NCBI GenBank assembly: GCA_965117025.1
Contig: OZ220746.1
Location: 1,302,001 to 1,366,000 of the forward strand
Source: VXPQ01 sp965117025
Lineage (GTDB): Bacteria; Bacteroidota; Rhodothermia; Rhodothermales; VXPQ01
Reading direction: 5' to 3'
DNA: 64,000 bases
The position numbers and the translations under genes were made by a program. Of the stretch, positions 55,447 through 63,842 are shown one piece after another. The notes under the pieces were generated by a model. The model was not told the DNA's origin and made no database searches. It saw only the letters and a program-made list of their open reading frames with translations. The first letter of the stretch is position 1. Every line of letters starts with the position of its first letter.

Positions 55447-56751
55447 TTATACAAGTCGTTCCGGAGTAACGGGTTCTTTAATAACCCCGGAGTCCGGCGG
55501 TTTCGCAGAGGCCGCCGAAAAGGACGGCGCCGAGCGATCCATGCCTGCAAGAGCCTCCTGCATGAGGCCTGCGGAAATGCGGCGCACGCCGTGCCGGTCC
55601 GCATAGGTTTCGAGACCCTTGCGAACTTTTTCACGGATGAAAGAGATCGGTATGCGATCAAGGCGCCGCTGTGCTTCGGGAGACCACTCTATATCGTATC
55701 GTTCGAGGATCCTGCCGGTCGGCTGATAAAGACAAGCCGGATCCTCGGCAAGATAGTCTTCAAAAGCGGCCTGGGCGCGGCAGCGGCATCCGCCGCAGAG
55801 TTCGTTGAATTCGCATGCGCCGCATTTGCCCTTGAGCCGGGAAGGATCGCGTAGATCCGTCAGCACGGAAGAAGAAGTCCATATCTCGGCGAAAGACTGT
55901 TCGCGGACATTTCCGGCTACCACCGTCATGTACGGGCACGGCGTGACATCCCCGCCCGGCGTAATGCGGCAGTACTGCGTACCCGCCATGCATCCCCCGC
56001 TTTCCAGACCGCCAAGGCCCTCGTCATACGCGATCTGTTTGAACTGCGGGGCGCATTTCGACCGGACCAGCATAGGACGGTACTCGTCCTGCACCTTCAC
56101 CATTTCGCGAAGCATCGTATCCGTGGCGGCGGCGGGAAGATCGTTCATCTCCTGTCCCCGACCCGTCTGCACCAGAAAATACAGGTTAAAGGACCAGGCG
56201 CCTTTCTCCCGTGCAAACGCCATGAGTTCCGGAATTTCATCCCGGTTCATGTCCATAACGGTCGTTTGCACAAGCACTTCGAGGCCATGCCGGCGGCAAA
56301 TCTCGAGGGCGCGAACCGAATGCTCCCAGGCGTTCGGGCCGCCGCGAAAGGCATTGTGCTTTTCCGGATCAATGGAATCAATGCTGATGCCCACCCCCTT
56401 GACGCCGCATTCCACCATCTTGCGGGCAACGAAATCATTGACCATGACCCCGTTCGTGCCCATGACCACCCACATGCCCTTTGCAGAGGCCGTCTGCGCA
56501 ATCTCGTAGATGTCACGGCGCAAGAGCGGCTCTCCACCGGTAAGAATGAGCATCTCCGTACCGAGCGCCTCCATCTCGTCGATCAGCGCGAGACACTCTT
56601 CCGTAGTCAATTCGTTTTCTTCGGCGGCGCCCCCTTCCATATAGCAATGGGGACACTTGAGATTGCATTTCCTGGTAAGATTCCAGGAAACAAGCGAGGG
56701 GCGGTATGCCCCGGAAGAAGACAAGAAGGACAGGGAACGGGCGGCTTCCAT
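55447..56751 (-). CDS. Radical SAM/SPASM protein with C-terminal PCP_red domain (NirJ/Ahb-like)
   Basis: A 434-residue radical SAM enzyme. The [4Fe-4S]/SAM site is CNLKCPHCY (Cys29, 33, 36), followed by LTGGEPLLR. A Cys-rich SPASM region (Cys254, 261, 272, 310, 313, 319, 322, 324 among them) would hold auxiliary clusters. It resembles NirJ and AhbC/AhbD, which modify haem side chains. Residues about 354-404 (WSPEAQRRLDRIP; ISAGLMQEAL) are a PCP_red domain, an unusual fusion. A role in modifying a tetrapyrrole for the CydA-like enzyme is my inference. Confidence 0.85.
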   Translation of the reverse strand: MEAARSLSFLSSSGAYRPSLVSWNLTRKCNLKCPHCYMEGGAAEENELTTEECLALIDEMEALGTEMLILTGGEPLLRRDIYEIAQTASAKGMWVVMGTNGVMVNDFVARKMVECGVKGVGISIDSIDPEKHNAFRGGPNAWEHSVRALEICRRHGLEVLVQTTVMDMNRDEIPELMAFAREKGAWSFNLYFLVQTGRGQEMNDLPAAATDTMLREMVKVQDEYRPMLVRSKCAPQFKQIAYDEGLGGLESGGCMAGTQYCRITPGGDVTPCPYMTVVAGNVREQSFAEIWTSSSVLTDLRDPSRLKGKCGACEFNELCGGCRCRAQAAFEDYLAEDPACLYQPTGRILERYDIEWSPEAQRRLDRIPISFIREKVRKGLETYADRHGVRRISAGLMQEALAGMDRSAPSFSAASAKPPDSGVIKEPVTPERLV

Positions 56752-56778
56752 TGATTCGAGAGCAAAACCTCGGAAAAA

Positions 56779-58317
56779 TCAGGCGGAAACGGAGGCGCGA
56801 TGCCGGAAGCGCACCAGGCCGACAATGCTCAGAAGAACAAGAAACGTGAGCCCGGCGGCGCGCAGCATGGGCATCACAGGCGACGGACGCTCGGAGGGCT
56901 CGAGGTACAGATAATACCATCCCGTGAGACCCCGGCGATTACCCCGCTCGTCGTTAAAACCGTCCCATACCGAGAAGGCGATCGGGACGAAGGTATCTTC
57001 CACAAAACGCTCGTCGCGCGGCATGGTGAAAACGGCCGTCCATGCACCGTCCTCATAGGTCGCATGAACGGACGGGGAGGTTTCGCCGGCAAGCAGGTTG
57101 CCACTCCCGCGTCCAACATACGAACGACCTTCTCCCGAAGCCAGATCGGCGAACCACAGATCGACCGGCCGTCTTGCGTCCCCGAACAGGAAGTAGGGCA
57201 AGCCTTCCGGTGCAAGTTCCTGGGGAAACTGTATGGCGACCGCATCGGACCAGATACTTGTCACGGTATCCCGAACGACCTGCTCCGTGGGCGGAACTTC
57301 CATATCCGGGGCATTGCTCCCCATCGTCTCTGCGGACATGTCGTGCCACGAAAGAAGAATGGCAATCTCATCCGCATTGTAGCGCGCTTTCACCTCGATA
57401 CCGTCTACGCCGGGCATAAACGACCGGCCGGGTTCAATGACTTGTCCGACCACGGGCAAATAGGCGCCGCGCTCCTCGCCGAAAGCCGCCCTGCCCTGCA
57501 TCGGGTCGACGGGATCGTTCGCATACTGCGCCGTCGCGGAGGTCGCATAGTCCGGATCGTCCTGCGATAGCGAATAGACGTAATCGACAAGGGCCCAGCT
57601 GTCTTCGATCGGGGTAATGCTGTAGGACGGCATGGGCGAACCGTCGAGGCCCGTCGTGAACGTACGATAGATATCCTCGCGCGTGTTGCCCCCTATGAAG
57701 GTCCAGCGCTTCGTAAGATCGGCGGGGCGGATATGGTTGCCCCACTGCTCCTGCAGCGTCACAGCGGAAGGCCCGTCGCCGCGTCCGGCCATGCCATGGC
57801 AATCGAAACACTGGTTCTCTTCGTAGACCACGCGTCCTCGTTCGGCAGACGATTCGCTGAACGATGGAGAATCAGGAATCTCGATTACATCGGGAACGCC
57901 GTACGGTCCGGAGAAATCGTCGTTGAAAGTTTTCAGGTAGTAGACAAGGTTGAGAATTTCGTCGTCGTTCAGCTGCGGCCAGGGAGGCATACCGGTATAG
58001 GGCATACCGTCGCGAATCACCCGTGCGATGTCGTCATCCGTAGGCAACTGTCCGCTCGGCGTGGTGCGCACCTTGTAGATGCCTGCCGTAAAGTCGCGGG
58101 GCATCGGGCGCATGAAGGGGGCGGCCACGCCATCTCCCCTACCGGTTTCTCCATGGCACTGTGCACATTTGTCCATGTACAGCAGGCGGCCGGCTTCGCG
58201 CTGTTCGTCGGTGCCAAGGTCCGGCGCAGGTTGCGACGAGACAGTCAGGGGAAGCAATATAACAGGCAAACACGCCCCCAGGGCGCGCGACATGGCGCTC
58301 CATCGGGAAAAACGCAT
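56779..58317 (-). CDS. Dihaem cytochrome c with ethylbenzene-dehydrogenase-like haem domain
   Basis: The exported protein of about 512 residues has a signal peptide (MRFSRWSAMSRALGACLPVILL...SSQ). Two c-type motifs, CAQCH (Cys51/54) and CFDCH (Cys170/173), lie in two cytochrome c domains. From about residue 270 a domain with VKARYNADEIAILLSWHD resembles the EB_dh/DMSO-reductase gamma b-haem domain. A C-terminal membrane helix anchors it. Presumably it is an electron conduit. The open frame extends upstream to ATG 58392. Confidence 0.82.
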   Translation of the reverse strand: MRFSRWSAMSRALGACLPVILLPLTVSSQPAPDLGTDEQREAGRLLYMDKCAQCHGETGRGDGVAAPFMRPMPRDFTAGIYKVRTTPSGQLPTDDDIARVIRDGMPYTGMPPWPQLNDDEILNLVYYLKTFNDDFSGPYGVPDVIEIPDSPSFSESSAERGRVVYEENQCFDCHGMAGRGDGPSAVTLQEQWGNHIRPADLTKRWTFIGGNTREDIYRTFTTGLDGSPMPSYSITPIEDSWALVDYVYSLSQDDPDYATSATAQYANDPVDPMQGRAAFGEERGAYLPVVGQVIEPGRSFMPGVDGIEVKARYNADEIAILLSWHDMSAETMGSNAPDMEVPPTEQVVRDTVTSIWSDAVAIQFPQELAPEGLPYFLFGDARRPVDLWFADLASGEGRSYVGRGSGNLLAGETSPSVHATYEDGAWTAVFTMPRDERFVEDTFVPIAFSVWDGFNDERGNRRGLTGWYYLYLEPSERPSPVMPMLRAAGLTFLVLLSIVGLVRFRHRASVSA

Positions 58318-58369
58318 CACGGCGCGCCTTGCCCAGCGAGCAGGGTGAATCGTTATGTCGGTTTTATTC

Positions 58370-59200
58370 CTAATGGCCTCCATCCCCCCCATGATCCTCC
58401 CGCGCCCGCGGTCGGTGTCCGGTGAAATCGTACAGGAAAAGCGTCACATCCCACATCTCCTCTTCCGAGAGAAAGTCTTCCCAGGCAGGCATGGCCGAAA
58501 GCCAGGGCGTGGATTCGCTCGGCAAACCCGGACCGCCCTTGGCGATGCGCCAGAAAATATAGCCTTCCTGGAGCATGGCGATGGTCGTGGCGTCCTGGAA
58601 ATTCGCGGGAATGGGATCGTATCCGTGGGCAAAAAGGCCGTCTCCCGCCATATCGTCCCCGTGGCAGTACACACAGTTTTCGTAGTACACGCGGCGCCCG
58701 TTCTCCACATGCTCCTCGAACGCTGCCGGGTCTTCCGTTTCAAGAGCACGGTACGGGTTGTCGTCGTTGACAAGGTCGATCGTATTCCCTGCCACTTCGA
58801 TACTCACAGGCGGCGGCGGGTGAATCGTGCGGCTGCTGAGAGGAGGCGCCGGCCCTTCCGTCACATCGAAATACACGCGGAGCGCCACAAGGCAAGGCAG
58901 CAGCACAATAACCGCCAACAGCGGAATCGTATACTTTTTCTGTGTCGTGAATGCCACGAACCGGTCGAGCACAAACCGGAAATGTGACGAATCCGCCGAT
59001 AAATACGCCAACAACCCAAGGGTGAGGATGGCAATGAACATCCCCTGGATCGAGGTAGGCAGCGGGGGGTCGATGCCCCAGCGCAGAAAAACGAATGCAG
59101 CAACCCACCAACCCGCCAGCCAGCCGAGGATGTTTATCTTCGGCACGAAGCGCAGCGCTACGAGCCCTGCACACACCACAAGCAGGATAATGATGTTCAT
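58370..59200 (-). CDS. Membrane-anchored monohaem cytochrome c
   Basis: A 276-residue protein with four N-terminal hydrophobic helices (residues 1-110), then a cytochrome c domain with CVYCH (Cys176/179, His180) and a likely distal Met in SAMPAW. It overlaps the neighbouring dihaem cytochrome gene by ATGA at 59200. The multi-helix anchor is more than the single helix usual in membrane cytochromes c, which suggests it is integrated in a complex with the CydA-like subunit. Confidence 0.82.
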   Translation of the reverse strand: MNIIILLVVCAGLVALRFVPKINILGWLAGWWVAAFVFLRWGIDPPLPTSIQGMFIAILTLGLLAYLSADSSHFRFVLDRFVAFTTQKKYTIPLLAVIVLLPCLVALRVYFDVTEGPAPPLSSRTIHPPPPVSIEVAGNTIDLVNDDNPYRALETEDPAAFEEHVENGRRVYYENCVYCHGDDMAGDGLFAHGYDPIPANFQDATTIAMLQEGYIFWRIAKGGPGLPSESTPWLSAMPAWEDFLSEEEMWDVTLFLYDFTGHRPRAREDHGGDGGH

Positions 59201-60021
59201 GATCCTCCCTTTTGCGACGCCAGGTAATCAACCAGCGTTTTGAGCTGTCCGGACGATATTTTGTCGTAGAATCCGACGGCGCTCAGTTGCGCCGTCATCA
59301 GACCCGCCACAAATTCCTCCGACACCACGGCGTCCGGATCCATGATCGCCTCGTATATCTCGGCGGTCGAAAGCTCGTTGCCCACATTGTACAAACTGGG
59401 ACCCAGCAAGGGCGTGGCGTCGGTGAGGCTGTGGCAGGTGCCACAGGCGTACATGGTGAACAGTTCTTCCCCGGACAAATTTTCCGACGAGGGCGCAGCA
59501 GATGCGCTTGCCTGCGAAGCAGTCGATGCGCCGGCCGCATTCTCTTCGCTCTGCCAGCGCAACTCCGTGTCCAGCGTAACCGTGGCGGTGCCGCCAAGAC
59601 TCTGGAGGTACGCAATCACCGCGAGAATCTCCTGGTCGTTCAGGTCGATGGGCGGGTCGGAAATAGGGGTCATGCCGGGCAGAAAGCCCTCGACAATATA
59701 TTCATTCGGTTCGTAGAGCGACTCGGCCAGATACTCCACGTCGCTGAAATCTTCCTTCCGCTCTGCGGCCACCAGGCCGATGTTCGCCAGATCGGGGAAA
59801 CGCCCCCCGGTTTCCCCGGATACGGTATGACACGTAAGACACGTTCCTTTGCCCGAAGCGATTTCCTCGCCGGCGGCTACCAGATCCTCTGTGGTCATGT
59901 CGGCTCCGAGTTCCGTATCCTCGGGCGGATACGTCACCGTCTGCGGCACCATCTGGCTGACGTAGCTATAGAATGCGGCCACGAGGACAGTGAAGACGCA
60001 TATCTTGATGGCGTTCATCAT
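59197..60021 (-). CDS. Dihaem cytochrome c
   Basis: A 274-residue protein with an N-terminal anchor (ICVFTVLVAAFYSYV), a first c-type haem domain with CLTCH (Cys61/64), an Ala/Ser-rich linker, and a second with CGTCH (Cys193/196). Met ligand candidates lie in FLPGMTPI and in later MTAQ. Its start overlaps the CydA-like stop (ATGA) and its own stop overlaps the next cytochrome gene. It would link the membrane subunit to the other cytochromes. Confidence 0.85.
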   Translation of the reverse strand: MMNAIKICVFTVLVAAFYSYVSQMVPQTVTYPPEDTELGADMTTEDLVAAGEEIASGKGTCLTCHTVSGETGGRFPDLANIGLVAAERKEDFSDVEYLAESLYEPNEYIVEGFLPGMTPISDPPIDLNDQEILAVIAYLQSLGGTATVTLDTELRWQSEENAAGASTASQASASAAPSSENLSGEELFTMYACGTCHSLTDATPLLGPSLYNVGNELSTAEIYEAIMDPDAVVSEEFVAGLMTAQLSAVGFYDKISSGQLKTLVDYLASQKGGS

Positions 60022-61763
60022 GACGATGTCCCCTCCCCGGCATCGAGTTTTTTCTTACCCGCAAGACTGGAAAGGAAAAACACGACCGCGATAAATGCAA
60101 AGAAGATCAGCACCGTCACAGACACTACATTGGCGGCGTAGCCCAGCGTGGGTGTAAACGCATCCACCGAGGTGTCGCGCATAACTCCGTAGACGTGCCA
60201 GTGCTGGCGAATGCCGGAACGGACGTAGCCCATAAGTCCCATCGTCCACGCAAACGTGATGGCAATGAAAAAGAGCGCGTATTGCGCCCGGTTGGGAATC
60301 CTGCCCCACTCGATCGGTCCCAGAATCTTCGCCTTCCTGAACATGAAGACGTCGATGATCGTGATCGAAATCATGGCGAAGAGTACGAGACTCACCTGCG
60401 GGATCGACAAACCGATCCGCACGGACGCCTCCACGAAGTAGCCGTACACCCCGAGGAAGATGACGACACCCACGACCACAGCCAGGATGCCGAACTGCAC
60501 GATATTGCCCGTTTTCGCCCACGAAACGGTCGCCTCCTTGTTGGCCCGCCGGTAAAACAGAAAGCTCAGGTACGTGGTGAGAATGAGCACGTTGACGGCG
60601 GTGTTTTTGGCCGACATCACGCCCAGCACATTCAGAATCGGGTGGTGGGACCCACCCATGGCACGGGCTTCCTCGACCGTGGCGACCAGAGAGTGTGGCG
60701 TCGCCCAGACGATGAAACAGACGGTGATGGAAGCAAGCAACCATTTGATGAACTTGCGGTAGCGCTCCGCCCCGTGAATACGCTCCATGCTCAACCACAG
60801 GTAATAGTTGGCTGCAAGGAACAGGTTGCCGATAAGCACAGCCTGGATGATGAACAGCCAGGAGAACGTGCCGCCCATGAGCGCAATACCGAGGCTCTGG
60901 GAAAAGGCGTAGATTTCACGGCCCAGCCAGTAGCCTGCGAACGGCAGCGGGAGCAGCGCTGCGATGGCGATGAAATTGCCCATGTAGCCCATCCAGTCGT
61001 AGTGCGCCCGCTCCTCGTCGGTCTTCGCGCCAAGAAACTTGTAGGCCCCGTACGCCGCCGCAATCGACCCGCCGAAGCAGATATTCGCGATGAGTCGGTG
61101 GATGTTGATGGGCATCCACGTGAAATTGTTGATCGCGTCCCAGGTGCTGAGCAGATTCCCTTCGGCATCGATGCCGTTGGGGGAATTCATGAAGGTAAGC
61201 CAGGAGTCGGCAATGAAAATGATGGCGATGCCGACCAAATTGAGACAGAGACCGATGACCAGGTGCAACCACTTCGGCATCTTGCCCCATCCGTAATAAT
61301 AACTGTACAGGAAGACGGCTTCGAGAAAGAAGACGCATGCGTACAGCATGAATGTCCAGTCGAAGATGGAGACCAGATACTCCATCAATCGCGGATACAG
61401 AATGAACAGGAAAAACGTCAGGAGCGCGCCGAGACTGGCCGTAAAGGAGAAAGAGACGGACAAAAGGCGCGTGAATTCATACGCCAGATCGTCGTAGCGC
61501 TTGTCGCCGTTGCGGAAGCCGATGAACTCGATCGTGAGCGCGAACATCGGGACGGCGAGCACAAACGCCCCGAACATGAGGTGCAACTGGGCGATCACCC
61601 AAACCACCACGCGGCTGCCTACGACGGGAAAGGTGCGATACTCGACTTGCCCGGCGGCTTCCTGAGCCCACGCTTCGGGCGTCCAGAACGCAACAAGAGC
61701 CAACCCCGCAAGCATCAAAAACAGGAGAATCCCGGAGGGCAATCTCCTCGCAAGCAGTTTCAT
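60018..61763 (-). CDS. CydA-like cytochrome bd-type oxidase subunit I, cytochrome c-linked
   Basis: A 581-residue membrane protein with a signal-like first helix and about nine more. By eye against E. coli CydA: His61 (QLHLMFG) matches the b595 ligand His19, His222 (NIHRLIA) matches His186, Glu148 (FFLEAVF) matches Glu107, but the Glu99 position is Leu. The C-terminal GRQPW-like motif reads GIRQHW. The quinol (Q-loop) insertion is not evident and no CydB is encoded nearby. Three cytochrome c genes follow with overlaps. I infer a c-type-cytochrome-linked bd-like oxidase or related reductase. Confidence 0.78.
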   Translation of the reverse strand: MKLLARRLPSGILLFLMLAGLALVAFWTPEAWAQEAAGQVEYRTFPVVGSRVVVWVIAQLHLMFGAFVLAVPMFALTIEFIGFRNGDKRYDDLAYEFTRLLSVSFSFTASLGALLTFFLFILYPRLMEYLVSIFDWTFMLYACVFFLEAVFLYSYYYGWGKMPKWLHLVIGLCLNLVGIAIIFIADSWLTFMNSPNGIDAEGNLLSTWDAINNFTWMPINIHRLIANICFGGSIAAAYGAYKFLGAKTDEERAHYDWMGYMGNFIAIAALLPLPFAGYWLGREIYAFSQSLGIALMGGTFSWLFIIQAVLIGNLFLAANYYLWLSMERIHGAERYRKFIKWLLASITVCFIVWATPHSLVATVEEARAMGGSHHPILNVLGVMSAKNTAVNVLILTTYLSFLFYRRANKEATVSWAKTGNIVQFGILAVVVGVVIFLGVYGYFVEASVRIGLSIPQVSLVLFAMISITIIDVFMFRKAKILGPIEWGRIPNRAQYALFFIAITFAWTMGLMGYVRSGIRQHWHVYGVMRDTSVDAFTPTLGYAANVVSVTVLIFFAFIAVVFFLSSLAGKKKLDAGEGTSS

Positions 61764-61804
61764 CCGCGTCCCTGGTCTTCGTGGTAAAAAAGGGTGCTTC
61801 GCGG

Positions 61805-61837
61805 CAAAGAATACGTAACCGGCAGCGAGAGTGCAAA
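61805..61837 (-). promoter_or_regulatory. Candidate promoter of the CydA-like operon
   Basis: On the minus strand TTTG (61837-61834) and TATTCTTTG (61813-61805) lie 20 bases apart, a near match to the Bacteroidota TTTG/TAnnTTTG pattern with one extra base. The ATG at 61763 is about 40 bases downstream. The spacer to the divergent gene (start 61905) is only 141 bases and holds both promoters. Confidence 0.4.
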
Positions 61838-61904
61838 ATTTTCGCCGGGATTTTGCGATATTGAAGCAACATTATGCATTCCTTTCCAACCTCACGGCAT
61901 TCAC

Positions 61905-63842
61905 ATGTTTCTGGATACAGTTCACCGCACAGCCAAAACCTTTCGTAGCAATCTTCCACACCGCAGCGCGCGTTTCCTCCGACGCATAGGCTGTGCCCTG
62001 ATCGTTGCGGGAATGTTTTCGTTACTCTGCCGACCGGTATCGGCAGCTTCGCCTTCTGGCAATGACATCGGCAGGATAGCAGCCGCCGACACCGTCGTGA
62101 TCAACGAGATCAACTACAACTCGCACGACGATTATGATAGTAAGGACTGGGTGGAATTGTACAATGCCGGCACCACCGATGTCGATCTGACCGGATGGAC
62201 CTATTCCGACGAGGACGACGATCATGTGTTCGCGTTTCCGGACGGCACGATCCTGAACAGTGGAGAATACCTTGTCGCCGCCCGGGAAACAGCCAGCTTC
62301 TCCGCCATACATCCTGATGTATCCAATGTAGTGGGGGATGCGGACTTCGGACTGTCCGGCGGCGGAGAACTCGTGCGCATCTTCGACGCATCGGGCGCCA
62401 TAGTGGACTCGCTCACGTACGACGACTCGGCGCCCTGGCCCGAAGAAGCGGATGGCAACGGCTATACCCTGGCGCTCACCGATCCGACGTGCGATAACCA
62501 TCTGCCCGAATGCTGGAACGCATCGGCGCAGATGAACGGTACTCCCGGGGCGCCGAATTTTCCGCCCGGCGTAACATCGGATGATGTCTGCCCGCGGCCC
62601 GATGAATTCCCGGCCGTAGACCCGAACGCGACCACGGCTGAACAGGTGGAGAACGGCGAGGCCACGCTGACAGAATTCGTGAACGATTATTTTGCGTACA
62701 TACTGCAAATCAGCACCTCCCCGCTGGCAGCCGGCTACCTTGGATGTGCTTTGACGCATGAGGGGCCCTGGAATTACGGTTCCACCTACATTGCTACGAT
62801 GACCCCCAAAGGCACATTGATACTGCACGGGAAGGATCTGCTTTTGTCGGGTGCAGTGGTCGATGCTGCTATGCTCGAGGCCGTCGGTGCGGCAGCGTCT
62901 TTGTCGCCAGCGGGCAGTCCTTTCATGTTTGAGGGCGACGACGGCTATGCGCTGTCTTACTTTAATCCCGATGGCAGCGCGGCCTTCCTGACCGCCGGCC
63001 TCGATATTCGGGAAGACCACCTGACGGAAGAAACGCTTGATCCCGGCGAGGCCCCTGCCGTAACAGCCCGCGATGTGACCGACCGCGAGAGCCTGAAGAC
63101 CTTCGTGATCGGGGCGGCGGATTACCTCTTCGGACTTTATGAAACAGGAGGAATTGATATCACTTTTAGAATAAAGAGGGTATTCCGGGATACGACCGGA
63201 TACTGGAGACACGGTCCCACTTATCTTTTTTTAATGGACCGCACCGGCTACACGTTCTTCCACGGGGCGTTTCCGGAGAAATACGAACTTCAGACTCCCA
63301 CGAATACTCTGAGAGACGCCGTTACCGGAGAGCTCATTCTCCCGCAGATTATCGCGGCGGCGTCGAGCAGCCCCGAAGGAGGCTTCGTCGAGTACCATTT
63401 CGACAATCCCGACGATGACACCGACAGTGCCAACATACCCAAGGTGACCTACGCCCTCGAGAGAGAAATTACATTCACTCTCCCCAATGGCGCCCCGGCA
63501 TCGCTAATATCCATCCTGGGCGCCGGCATATATGAGGATGAAGTGACGTCGGTCGAGCCTGTGGACGGAGAAATCCCCGCGGATTTTGCGCTGGAGCAGA
63601 ACTATCCGAACCCGTTCAATCCCTCCACGACGATCGAGTTTTCGATTGAGCGGGCGCAGGCGATCACGCTTACGGTCTATGACGTACTCGGTCGCGAGGT
63701 CCGCGTGCTGGCGGACGGAGTGCAGCCTGCGGGCCGCTACAGCGTTTCGTTCGATGGATCGGGTCTGGCCGGGGGTACGTACCTGTACGTGCTTCGTACC
63801 GAACAGCACGTTTCCGTGAAGAAGATGACTCTGCTCAAGTAG
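61905..63842 (+). CDS. Secreted lamin-tail/Cache protein with T9SS sorting tail
   Basis: A 645-residue exported protein (signal core CALIVAGMFSLL, ending SAAS). Residues about 62-200 form a lamin-tail domain (DTVVINEINYNSHDDYDSKD, WVELYNAG), common in extracellular nucleases and adhesins. Two Cache-like sensor domains follow (about 245-370 and 395-525; GPWNYGSTYIATM and YWRHGPTYLFLMDRTG). The last 85 residues are a T9SS sorting domain (NYPNPFNPSTTIEFSIE). Cache domains normally belong to membrane receptors, so a secreted form is unusual. The remaining 63843-64000 holds nothing recognisable. Confidence 0.8.
   Translation: MFLDTVHRTAKTFRSNLPHRSARFLRRIGCALIVAGMFSLLCRPVSAASPSGNDIGRIAAADTVVINEINYNSHDDYDSKDWVELYNAGTTDVDLTGWTYSDEDDDHVFAFPDGTILNSGEYLVAARETASFSAIHPDVSNVVGDADFGLSGGGELVRIFDASGAIVDSLTYDDSAPWPEEADGNGYTLALTDPTCDNHLPECWNASAQMNGTPGAPNFPPGVTSDDVCPRPDEFPAVDPNATTAEQVENGEATLTEFVNDYFAYILQISTSPLAAGYLGCALTHEGPWNYGSTYIATMTPKGTLILHGKDLLLSGAVVDAAMLEAVGAAASLSPAGSPFMFEGDDGYALSYFNPDGSAAFLTAGLDIREDHLTEETLDPGEAPAVTARDVTDRESLKTFVIGAADYLFGLYETGGIDITFRIKRVFRDTTGYWRHGPTYLFLMDRTGYTFFHGAFPEKYELQTPTNTLRDAVTGELILPQIIAAASSSPEGGFVEYHFDNPDDDTDSANIPKVTYALEREITFTLPNGAPASLISILGAGIYEDEVTSVEPVDGEIPADFALEQNYPNPFNPSTTIEFSIERAQAITLTVYDVLGREVRVLADGVQPAGRYSVSFDGSGLAGGTYLYVLRTEQHVSVKKMTLLK

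Noticed and set aside
60195..61787. A 530-codon plus-strand frame opposite the CydA-like gene
   Set aside because: Highly charged, repetitive translation typical of the antisense of a membrane protein; no domain.
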